A stretch of 64,000 nucleotides of DNA from Porites lutea. Taxonomy: Eukaryota; Cnidaria; Anthozoa; Scleractinia; Poritidae. Positions within the stretch are counted from its first letter, which is position 1; every line of letters starts with the position of its first letter. Location of the stretch: positions 32,710,879-32,774,878 of the forward strand of contig NC_133207.1 in NCBI RefSeq assembly GCF_958299795.1, in the 5' to 3' direction. This document shows positions 42,236-52,744 of the stretch, piece by piece. The notes below the pieces were generated by a model. That model had not been told where the DNA came from and did no database searches. It saw only the letters and a program-made list of their open reading frames with translations. The translations under genes and the position numbers were made by a program.

Positions 42236-42864
42236 GAAGCCAAGAAAATGAAATGTTATAAAAGGCTAATTTTTAAACAATTTGTCCAAGTCTCAGGTCT
42301 TTGTGGCCCACAGTTTCTGAGTTATTTGCCGAAACGTTTCACGCACCTTTGTAGAGCTTTGTATGGAGACGCCATCTTGGTGCACAGTTTTGGTGCACCA
42401 ATATGGCCGCCGAAAATCAACAAAAAGATCTGGAGTACACTTTTCTATAAAAGTTCCTTCTTTTCACTTGAGAACTAGCATACGTGCGCATAAAAAATAT
42501 CTTATAATACTTGGAATGGTTATACTGCTGAAAATCAAGGGGAGATACTTTTTTTCAACGAGACAGGATTCCTATTTTGGTGTCACGCACTGTGATAACT
42601 GGGAAGTTCAAATTGCTGTATTTTCGAAATGAAACATGCTACGGGATTGAAAACTTGTACAAAGATTCACTTTTTGTTTATCTTCAACCTAGTGTAAATA
42701 AGAATTCGTAAAATCTCGCTATTTTGACTTTACGATTTGATGACGTCACTTCCTCACAGACTACTCAGTAATAATCCTTTAGCTTTCTTACGATGCTAGA
42801 AGTGCATGCATTTTTATTAAGACGTTAATGTCTTGGCCATGCAAGGTTGCAATTACACTCACAG
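42236..42864. repeat. Dispersed repeat with TGTATGGAGACGCCAT block, copy 2
   Basis: At 42340-42480: AGAGCTTTGTATGGAGACGCCAT, GGTGCAC..TTTGGTGCACCAATATGG, CCGCC. It matches 8925-9080. No gene is supported in the interval. Confidence 0.5.
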
Positions 42865-43607
42865 TTAATCATAGAAAAAGACAAAAAATGAACCTACAAT
42901 AACTACGATAACGGAAAGGATTACAATAGGAGCTCTCTGGATCTCCATTATTACCTGCCGACCAGAGCTTGTCTCAAACAAAGGAACTTCAGCGATTTCG
43001 CCTTTGATATTCTCATGCGGGACTGAGGTAACTGTTGGAATCTCGCAGCCCAAGAAATCACACAACGGTTTCCAACCTTGCTTCACGTTGTACACCAACA
43101 GCTTCTCTGGTGAAACAAGTGACTTAACGCGATGGTTGTGCCTGCGACATCGCTTACGCAAGACACAAGCCGACTTGGGGTTTGCAGAGCCAAGAATAGC
43201 GGTCAAATGAGAATAAAGAATAAAGATCTGTTTTCTTGAAGTTGGGGAAAGAACAGCCAAAAACCTGCGAGATATCACTGCCTCGAAGACTTGAAGTTGA
43301 TTGACCAGACTCTTCAACCAAGAATCTTCTTCTCTTTCGCTTAAATCACTTTACTATCAGGATAAGCTTCCAGTATTTCCAGTATTTCCACCCAGAAAAA
43401 ATTTCCGGAAGCGTCGACGATCGCGTCACCATGTTGGTAGACTCTCTTCACATCTAACTGGGCGCCATTTTGGAAAACATCAACCCAGTGGTCTTGGAAA
43501 TCAAATACTTGCTCTTCCCAGTCAAAGAAAGTGTATCCAAGATGACGCAGAGCTTTGGAGATGGATGTAGTACCAGTTTTTCCTATACCTACACAAATTA
43601 TCTTCAT
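42865..43607 (-). pseudogene. Sulfotransferase-family gene (Sulfotransfer_4-like) with one apparent frameshift
   Basis: The ATG at 43607 opens MKIICVGIGKTGTTSISKAL, the 5'-PAPS-binding P-loop of this family. VDASGNFFWVEILEILEAYP follows as in Sulfotransfer_4 proteins. Near 43341-43346 the frame stops in ..DSKVI; supplying one base in the T run of GTGATTTAAGCG brings in SEREEDSWLKSL, and the rest then continues to the stop at 42865, including KLLVYNVKQGWKPLCDFLG, the usual C-terminal signature. A final hydrophobic helix (PIVILSVIVVIVGSFFVFF) suggests a membrane anchor. The whole would be about 247 residues in one exon, normal for the family. Either the gene is newly broken or a homopolymer base is missing from the assembly; the intact C-terminal half favours the latter or a recent event. 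Substrate unknown. Confidence 0.75.
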
Positions 43608-43679
43608 GATGTTTTTCTTAGGTCAGATCCTGTCTTCCACTGTATTCGATAACAGGCCAGAGGCTGGAAGATTGTTGTG

Positions 43680-43805
43680 AAAATGAAATGATCAGCATGT
43701 CACGAGCGTCAGACAAAGAAAAAATCTGAGTCCCCGACAGGATTCGAACCCTGACCTCCCAAACACCGGGCGTACGCTCTATGTTATCTCAGGATATCTC
43801 ATCAT
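43680..43805 (-). mobile_element. tRNA-derived SINE fragment
   Basis: On the minus strand CATAGAGCGTACGCCCGGTG.., GGGAGGTCAGGGTTCGAATC and CTGTCGGGGAC mimic the 3' half of a tRNA with box B; the tail TTTTTTCTTTGTCTGACGCTC follows. The acceptor and D arm are too poor for a functional tRNA. Confidence 0.55.
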
Positions 43806-44500
43806 TAGTAACACACAATAAAGCTTCAATTCGAGATTCAATTTAAGATTACTGACAAAACAAGTTTTTAGACTTTTTTAAAAAACTTGACAAACTTCTG
43901 TTAGGTCATGTTAGGTGGATATGTATTCCATCCAAACTGAGTATTGGTATTCATCAGTGTCAAAATTCTATAGATTTTAAGAAGACAATAAGCCAGAAGT
44001 GTTGCTTTTGTCGTTCTTTTTTCTGCCGGGTTAATATTCCTCTTAACCTTATTCCCGTTAAAGGATCTTTGAAATTATTCCACTCTTTTTAGACGTTTCC
44101 TCTTCTATGCAAACAACAACAAGATGACCCCCCATTCTAATTATTCTGAGCCCCCACTCCCTTGTTTTTTCCCTTCCCCACTCTCCATAGTGTGTAATGA
44201 TCGGTCCCTGCGGATCAGTTTACAATTTTTCTACTTAGAAACTCGTGAGTTGCTTATGAGTTGCTCGTGCAGCTCAGGTATATTAAAGGAGGGCAAGGAG
44301 TCAAGTAATTCGTAAGTCTGAGAAAAATGTCTTTGTGTACTTGTGCAAATGTTTCTCTTGAATTTTTTGTTAAGCTTGGGAAATATATGGCTGACGACAT
44401 TGAGCTGTAGATCAAGGGGTGGTTGTCGTGGTTTAGCTGCATCTGCAATAAGTGATGGTCAGCAGAAAGCTTAGTTTACTCATGCGGGGGAATTTAAATA
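43806..44500. other. Spacer before the CDYL-like gene
   Basis: No gene supported. The last part (44450-44500) is likely promoter or 5' untranslated sequence of the gene at 44619, but no clear core element was seen. Confidence 0.35.
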
Positions 44501-44632
44501 ATGGCGCAGGCGCTCGTAGCCGCAGATAGCGTGCACCATTCAATAATAGAAAAAAGTTTTATTTGTCTCCGCTTCTTGTATTTTGAAGCGAGATTTCCGC
44601 TTATGGTGGACGTAAGTTATGCGAATAGATGA
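44501..44632 (+). promoter_or_regulatory. Upstream reading frame overlapping the CDYL-like start codon
   Basis: The ATG at 44501 lies in a strong context (AATAATGGCG: A at -3, G at +4) and opens 43 codons that end at the TGA 44630-44632, beyond the main ATG at 44619 and in another frame. A second in-frame ATG is at 44603. A perfect splice-donor sequence, GAC|GTAAGT, occurs at 44612. So the frame could repress translation of the main product, or be the first exon of an alternative transcript that skips the main ATG. Which one is inference. Confidence 0.45.
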
Positions 44633-47600
44633 TTTAACGGCTAGCCCAACTCGGGACGAAGACATGGACATGATTTTAACTTCGAATTCCGAGCCACCTT
44701 TAGAGAAATCAAGCGTAAGAAGTTTGGACAGTGAGGACAATTGTTTGAATGGCATTAAATGGCCGCCAGACCATCACACAAAGAATACGGGCGACCGTAG
44801 AAGAGAGTTCACTTTTAAAGGTTTAGGGCCTAATCCTCCTTTGGTTACTCATGGTGGAAGGACTCTAAAAACACCCGCTCGTTATTTAGAGTCGGATTCG
44901 GACGATGCGAACACGAAGAGGAAGTTCCATTCGTCGAAGAAAAGAAAGCGTCTATTATCAGATTCTTCGCGTCGTAGGAGCACGACATTGTGTAAGAATG
45001 GTAGAACAAAATCTTTGGATAGAGACTCTTGTGATTTTTTAAAGAATCATAAAACGAAAGGACGTGTAATGTCGCCAAAAAGGAAAAATGGAGACAGGAC
45101 AGACTTCGAGTGTGAAATCGGAATTGACCTTGCTTCGACGTCTGGCGTGGCTGCTTCTTTGTCAACATATTCCAATAACTCTCGCAGTCAACCAAGTGAA
45201 TCTGTTTGCGTGAATGGAACGTTGAATGATCTTGAATTAGATTCGGAGACTTCGAACTCTGACGAAATACCTCCGAAAAAGTCACGGAGAGGAAGGCCTT
45301 CTAAAAATCTTGCACTGTTGACGAAGTTTCATTCAGTTGACAGTCCTTCGCCACATGGCAATTGTGCTACAAGTGCCACGAAAGCATCTCTCGCGTCACC
45401 TTCAACTTCAAAATTTTGGAAGAAAAGAAAACTGTCGAAAGGTATACGCAAGTTGCAAAATAACTGCCTTTCGTCGAGCAGCGATGATTGTGAGTTGGCG
45501 CCATCAACTCCCAGGAGAAGAGGTCGGCCACCGAAGAAATTGTTAGAAAGTTGCGAAACAAAACACGAGATAGTCAGGACACAAAATGGCGTTAAAAAAC
45601 CTTGGGTGCGGCCTATTTTGAAAGCTACCGGTAAACGCTCGTTGTTGAAGCCTTCTAAGAAATCACTGGAGTGTTTATTACAGTCACCGGAAAAAGACAT
45701 GACGAAGGTTAAGTCAAAGTTTGTTAAGGTGAACGGTTGTGGCATTCTATCTTCCGGAAAGGAGGTGAAGCGAAAACGTGGCCGTCCACCGAAGCCGAAA
45801 CCTGAACAATTTATTGACGAACACAGGATTGAAGGAGACGCATTTCGCTTTACGGACGAGGACGAGGAAAAGGCCAGAGGGCCTGTGTTGAAACGTAAGT
45901 TAAAGAAATTAAAGTTGCAACGAAAGGGAGATAAGAATCCTCTTGCAGCTACTGCATTGAAGAAGAACGCTGTGGCTCACAAGCTGAAACGTAAAGCTGT
46001 GAATAATGTTAAGAAAACTCTACAGGTAAGAAATCAAGGTGATACAACTGACAATGAATTTGACCTGGTGGAGGAAACTGAGCAAACCTCTGATGTTCCT
46101 CTCAAACGTCGAAGGAGAAACAAAGCTGATAGAATTCTTGGAATGAGGAGAAATTTATCAGGGACTTATGAGTATTTAGTTCAGTGGAAGGATGGTACAA
46201 GCTCTTGGGCACCTTCAAATGAGTTAGTTGATTATGAGCTTGACTTCAAGTGTTTCCTTGGCCACGAGTGCCAGGAAGCGACTGTTTTAAGCAGACTTGC
46301 ATACAAAGCTTATTGGAAGGATGATTTAATTCACTTTCATCAGAACCAGTCTGAAATTGACAGATTGGCATCCGCTGAGGATGTGCATTTTCAATTATTG
46401 CGAGATGATGCTGGCAATCAAGACACTTGTGCATCTATTGAGGAATTGCCATCTTGTGAAAAACAGTCTATTTGTAAAGAGGTGTCAGTTCAGAGATTGG
46501 ATGATTATCTACATGTAACGATTAGTCGATCATCAAGCAAGCGAAGAAAGATTAACCAGAGAATTGTAGACTCTCTCACTCTTGTGCTGGAAGATGCGGC
46601 AACCGATGAATCAGAATTTGTTGTTATAAGTGGCCTTGGAGATGACACTTTCTGTGGCATTGAGTTAAATGATCTTATCGACGTACCTTGTGAGGAGGAA
46701 CCTCGACGCTATCGTAAAGATGTGGATAAGATCAGGTATGCTGTCATTGAGATTTCAAGGAAATACTCATATTTGTGCCCAGGGGCCTGTTGCTTGAACA
46801 TCCCAATAATTTTTTTGGGACTCACAGCCAAGTATAAAATCAACATCTAATGAAAGCGAAGTTAATACCTAGGAAACGTCCATTTTGATTTGTTATCATA
46901 TTTTCTGTAATACAACTGAAACCTCAACCTTGAATTTAAACATGACTGTAAACACAGCAGCTTTCTGGGCCAAGTAACCACAACTTTCAAGATTTGAGTT
47001 TAAGCTTGAAATATGCTCCTACTCCTCTCCACCCTTAAAGTTTGCATTCCACCCCCCCTTCGTTTCGGCTCAGAAAATCAAATAAGCAACCTGGGTACAA
47101 ATTTAAGTGTTAATAGTAGGTGCACATTCAATAATGTAGTGGTCTTTCTACAAACAGTAGTCCACTTGTAGCCTATTTAAAAGCCATTTATAAAGTACAT
47201 GTAAACAAACAAGTTGTTCCAGGTCTGGTTGGCCAAAAGTGATTTACTATGGAGTTGTAATACAGTCATTTTGACTTTTTGATTTCAAAACTGAAGTAGA
47301 CAATGTTTTCCATATAATTATGAAGTTTCCACCTGATTGGCAAGTTCTGGTAATATTTTCATGATCTCTGAGATAGCTCACAAGAACTCTGAAAACACTG
47401 TTCTTCCCTCACAGTGCATTTTCTCAGTTTTTCGTAGTGTCTCATTTCCATAAAACTTAAAATTACAAAAGACAAGATATTTATTATCATAATATTGCCT
47501 GTACAATTTCTTGACACGCAGTTAGCCAAAAACACTAGTCGTCACTCGTGGCGTGCCAAATTAATTATTCTATAATTACAAATCAAATATTACAGATAAT

Positions 47601-50600
47601 AAGTAGAAAGGAAAGAAAAAGAAAAGAAGAATATGTGTAATAAAGTCAAAAGCAAGAAAGACAAAACTGTTTAATGCAAGCTGTGAAAGAAGCTAAGGTT
47701 TGGGATTTCACTTAGTTCGCTTACCTCGTTTAATATTTTCTACTGGTTAAAATGGAACCTTTTTTCAGGACTGTTTTGTGCCAACAAATTGTTTTGGTAA
47801 ATCTCAAGTGATTCATGTATTTTGAGAGAAGTTTGGAGATGTTTTCCATGTGCTACACTGTTTGAAGTTCACTCAAGGGTTTTGAGTGTTTCTTTGTGTA
47901 TAGCTGCTCTAAAAACAAAGAGAGTAAGATGTATCACATGGTTTTCTTTGTTAGCCTCATCAAGGTAAAGTGAAGGGCTCAACCCATAAAAACTTCAGAA
48001 TCTACTTTCTGTTTTATGTACTGGTGCTTATGTTTGAACAATTATTTAGAAATCGTCCTGCATTGAATTGCTTTACAGATTTCAGTATCCCTTGTGCCCT
48101 TGGCGCTCTCGTGCAGTGTACATGTGGCAAATCTAGCCAAAGATGAAAATTTTCATATTAATACTTGCAGTCTATGTGTTACATTTAACCGCTTCCGAAA
48201 ATTTGTGTGTATTTTCCCAAGTATTTTTGCATGGACTTTTTTACATGCATATTTCTCAGGTTTCTCTTGTGTAAATTGTGTGCAATATGGCAGATTTAAA
48301 TGCAAAAAAAATGTGTAATGCTGCAGCTTTCCTGGCCTGTACTGTAACAACAACAAGATGCAACAGTACAGAATATTACATTGCCTACAAAGGGGAAAAA
48401 TATTGACACAACTGTACTAAGGCTAGTCTTAACTTGTGTTTAAATAGCTCAGGCATTTCCCACAACAGTCTTGTCCATAAATTTTAGGTGATGCACAATG
48501 CACTTACTTAACGCATTTAACCTAAAAATACAAGGATGTACAATGCAATTGCATCAAACCAGCTTTACACTAACACCTCTTCAGAATGTTGTAGGACGCA
48601 CTCTGTTCACACCATCTGGCCCCAGTTGTTCAAAAAATGGATAGCGCTATCCACCAGAAACCAATCAATTGCACTATCCAGTGGATAGTGAGTTATCCGA
48701 TGGATAGCACTATCCAACTTTTGAACAACTAGCCCCAGGGCTGTATTTTATGCTGATAGAATTGAGGTTTCATGTAAAAGATATTGCAAAATTGGAGATG
48801 TTTTTTCAAGAGGTTTTCTGAAATTAATAAGAAAGTGGCTCTTTTCTTTTCTGAAAAATAATTGGCAATACTCCAAGAGCAGTGGGGATAAGTCAGTTTT
48901 TCTGGTACCTGTCTTCCAATGAAACTCTTGCTAAAACTACTTGAAACAGGAGTTTTACACCTAAGACCTTCAGATTTGAATAAGTACAGTACTTGTTTAA
49001 GTTATGTTACCTTGGCAACTAAACAACAGGTGGTTTTACCTTTGAGGAAAACAAGAAAGATTTTGAATTTCCTTTATTCTTGGAGGGATTCTGAAATAAT
49101 TTATGTTCATAAACTTGAAGAAGAGCACTGAGAAGATTATAGAACCAAGTCATTTTTTTTCTCCTATTCCACATCTTCTACAATATTTAGGCCTTTTTCA
49201 ATATTTCCAACGCATCTGTTTCTGATATAGTAAAAAGTCCCTTCTAGCATCTGTTGAATATTATTAGTTCTTTAAGTTCTCTGGAACATTGTATAGAAAT
49301 CTTTTTTTATTATTCGAGGCAAATATAGATATAGGATACTCTTTATTTTGTATTTTAGGAATGTAACATACACAGATATGTTAAAATTTTCCAGTGCACT
49401 TAAGTGGAGATGACAAAATGCCAGTGATAAATACAAATAACATAATGACTGAATGTATTTTTTCTGAATCAGGATGAAAGCATAATTTTTTATTATCACA
49501 ACACATTTCTTCAACTTATTAGAGATGTTAAGGTACTAGTATGGGTGTATGGGTGCAGGACTGAGTTTGGGTGACTTTCCAATGTAAATTTGTGTCCACA
49601 CAACTCTTGTTTATGTTGTTAATGACCAGAAAATATTCTGTAGATGGACAAAAACTTTGTGTCATGAGTGGATTACATAATAGGATATTTCCTTGGTGTT
49701 GGGGAAACCATTGGTGGTTCAGTTTTATGTTGTGGTTATAGTTCAGTGTCTTCAATGTTTTTTTTTTTAACCCTTTAAGCCCCAATATCCACATACAAAT
49801 TCTCCAAACTGATCTCTATACATTTTCTTAAAGAATGTGTTGAGAGAATTTGGTAAAAGAGCAAGGCATTTTCTCTTAGGTGATCATTTTATTAATTCTC
49901 TTGACAATCGATGGATATGGTTAGGAGAAAATTGATGTCGGTCACCATTGGGACTCAAAGGGTTAAGTCATTTGTTGATTGCACCCGTCTGCAACACCGA
50001 GAAACTTCCCATAATAATGCTTTGCACTTGTAAACTTGTAGCCCTCACTCTATAGATTGGTGTGATAAGGATAACTCAACAGATTTAAAAAATACCAGTA
50101 TGTACATTACAACTAAACAAACTTGTAATGTTGTAACTTTTCAAGTTGTGATGTCAATCAACTTCCAATAACTTAAACCCTTGCTAACCTGAACATCGCA
50201 AAAATTGATTTTCTCTGGATTCCTTCATACATTTACTGCAATTTTAGCATCGGTTAACTCAAACTTCCTGCTTACTTCTCAAAGTCATTAATTATGCATA
50301 AAGAAAGTACAAAGGAAATTATTGTTTCATGACTGTTTGGAAATCAGATGAAAAACGGCTCATTTTTGCATCCTTAATTTGTCTTTCTAAAACCATTTTG
50401 GTTGAGAAGTAATATCAAGCATGCGACATAGTGTTTCATCACCAGATGAAACACCTCAAAGTTTGTCAAAAAACAACTATAACTACTGCACACAAAAGCA
50501 ACGTGTGCAAAATGATTGACTCCTGCGAAAGCGATGTAAAAGCACTTAGACCCTGCTAAACCGCAAGACCGCTCCACATACGATTAGTGGTGGAGACTGC

Positions 50601-51246
50601 TGGCCAGCATTGTCTCATGTTTAACCTCATCTAAATTAAATTTAGCCACATTAAAAAATACTCAGCTGTGAAAAGTATTTTCAACTCTCTTTTCAGTTTT
50701 TCATCCAGTGATAAAACACTGTGTCTCATGCTTGATGTATTTAATACTTGAAGTAATTTTCATTTCCTTTCAGATCATTTTCTATGAATTTTTTTGGAGA
50801 ATACAGGTTGACATTAGGACATGAAGGAATAACCAGTGGGGCTTTGTTACTGTTATATTGTCTGATGACAGCGACAGCAACGAGAACATCAAAAAAGCAA
50901 TAGGTTTTATAAGCAAAACAACAACGTTCAGCACACCCTTTTTGCACATTTCTTTGCCATTACTGTACAATTACAATGTGAAAATGCCTAAATTCACATT
51001 TTAAGGAGGGCATAAACAAGCCACCACAGAATTTTCTTTCTCTTTCTGGACTTGTATGGTTCTTAGGAATTCAACTCGAGAAGAGTTTGCCTACATTTGA
51101 CAAAGTAAATGACCTCATTGAAATAATTGCTATGAAGATTGAAAAAACACCAATTCAGTTTTTACATGACATTTTCGCTGCTGTCGCCATCCTCTCATCT
51201 TAAGGTCCGTATAATTCATTACCTCTGTCAGTCTCACCATACTAAC

Positions 51247-51316
<70 letters not shown>

Positions 51317-52744
51317 TGTGGGTGTGTGGGTGTGTGGGTGTGTGGGTGTGTGGGTGTGTGGGTGTGTGGGTGTGTGGGTGTGTGGGTGTGTGGGTGTGTG
51401 GGTGGGTGGGTGTGTGGGTGGGTGGGTGGGTGGGTGGGTGGGTGGGTAGCGGGGGGGGGGATTATGTAAATGTTGATTGCTTATGTTTTGGTACAAGGTG
51501 ACAAGGTTAATGATTTTGTAAATTTTTGTTTTGTTTTCTTTCTAGATATTTGGCTCAGGTTATGATAGACTTTCCAAAGCCAATTGTGGCAGCATTGAGG
51601 CAACCAGCCCAGGGTTTGGGTGCTAAGCTTGCATCTCTCTGTGATCTTGTTTGTGATGAGGTGAGTAGTCTTTTATTTGCTAGCTGATGAATCTGCAAAG
51701 ATTCGCTCACAAAAGCACTGATCGCAACGATCGCTAGAGAGCAAGGCTGTATGTGGTTTGCCCCTGCAAACTCCAAAGGGGCACCCCCACAGATCATGTG
51801 CAAACTGGGCGAACCGCTGGCAGCATTAGTTCGAGACTAACCTTGCCTAAATTACATTTAGCCACATTAAAATACTGCATTAATTTTAAAGGCCACTGGC
51901 TGACTATGTTGTGGCAGTGTCATTGTACTGGCCCGCTGTTTGAGAACCAATAGACACCTTAAGATTCTTAGACAAGGACGACTACGAGTATGAGATTTTC
52001 TCATTACTTAGAAGTGCTCACGCATGAGCCAGGGTCATTTTGGTAGCGAAACGTGATAGTCGTAGTCCTTCTACCATGAGTTTTAGCAAGAATGTGGTAG
52101 TGGTGGAAACAAGTTATCATGTTTTCGAAGTTTTATCATTTTGCGATCCGTAATAAATAAAGATAGCAAAGATAGCACTGCTAACTTTTCTGATGAAAAA
52201 AGTATGCTGAAGCTTGGCCATGCAGAGTATGCACTAACTAATAGATGTATATATATTTTTAGCCTTGTAAGTAGTTCCCTTTTTAAACCTAAGCAAATTT
52301 TATGGGCTTGCACATTTATATTTTTAATGTTAATTCATGTGTTGTTTGTTGCAGGCATCTACTGATGAACCAGTCAGTCTTCAAAATGTTTCCAAGGGTC
52401 GGGTGCCTTACTGTTTTACAAGATTGATGGGAAGCACATCGGTTAATGAGCAAATTCTTGTGGGGCACAAGGTGTCAAGTTCCACGTTGAACTGTGTGAG
52501 TTCATTGTCTGAAGTCTTCAATCACACAAGGTACACTGCTAACATGTCAGCGTCACTAAAGGCCATGGCTGTGCCAGGAAGCATGGTATATGATGACAGT
52601 TGTCAGGTAGCGCAGAACACTGATGAGCTGTTAGAACTGGAACAGCAGCTTCTTCAAGAAGAGAGAAATGCCAGAGAATATGTTGAAGAGATTCAAGGCC
52701 TTTGGAAAGATGTAGTTTCTCAAAAAATTTACTCACAGGCGTGA
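44619..52744 (+). CDS. CDYL: CDY/CDYL-family chromatin protein: AT-hooks, chromodomain, crotonase fold
   Basis: Exons 44619-46735, 51546-51660 and 52355-52744 join in phase (AG|gtatgc, ctag|A; GAG|gtgagt, gcag|GCA) to 873 codons. The N-terminal 500 residues are basic and Ser-rich, with three AT-hooks (RRGRPSK about residue 223, RRGRPPKK about 299, KRGRPPKPKP about 385) for minor-groove DNA binding. A chromodomain covers about 502-550 (DRILGMRR, YEYLVQWKDG, SSWAPSNELV). From about 622 a crotonase fold runs to the end: FCGIELNDL (first oxyanion-hole strand) and PAQGLGAKLASLCDLV (second). The two glutamates of enoyl-CoA hydratases are replaced (a lysine stands in GAKLASLCD), as in vertebrate CDYL, so classical hydratase activity is doubtful. 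CDYL is a nuclear corepressor that reads histone lysine methylation and lowers histone crotonylation. The AT-hook extension is unlike vertebrate CDYL. Intron 1 (4.8 kb) holds MITEs and a GT repeat. Confidence 0.9.
48619..48737. mobile_element. MITE (GCCCCAGTTGTTCAAAA / GGATAGCGCTATCC family), copy 1
   Basis: Ends GCCCCAGTTGTTCAAAA and TTTTGAACAACTAGCCCC, each followed inward by TGGATAG(C/T)(G/A)CTATCCA. A diverged relative is at 56252-56400. It lies in intron 1 of the CDYL-like gene. Confidence 0.8.
50275..50735. mobile_element. Inverted-repeat element (GTGTTTCATCACCAGATGAAA family), copy 2
   Basis: The left 130 bp and arm (ATATCAAGCATGCGACATAG, GTGTTTCATCACCAGATGAAA) and right arm (TTTCATCCAGTGATAAAACAC, CATGCTTGATGTA) match 25825-26104. 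About 200 bp of extra sequence lie between the arms. In intron 1 of the CDYL-like gene. Confidence 0.7.
51248..51449 (+). repeat. (GT)n - (GTGTGG)n - (GTGG)n compound microsatellite
   Basis: About 32 GT units, then about 17 TGTGGG units, then GTGGGTGG units and a G tract. The step from 2- to 6- to 4-bp units reads like a repeat that mutated and re-expanded. It ends about 80 bp before exon 2 of the CDYL-like gene. The Cys/Val/Trp and His/Thr/Pro open frames over it are artefacts. Confidence 0.95.

Noticed and set aside
46736-46850. Read-through end of the CDYL-like first exon to 46850
   Set aside because: A consensus donor at 46735/46736 and a phase-matched exon at 51546 continue the crotonase fold; the read-through tail does not.
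51311-51449. Telomere-like G-rich repeat
   Set aside because: The unit is TGTGGG, not the animal TTAGGG, and it derives visibly from the neighbouring GT run.
51242-51501. Open frames with CVCVCV, WVGGWV or HTHTPTHP runs
   Set aside because: They are translations of the GT/GTGTGG repeat inside a CDYL-like intron.
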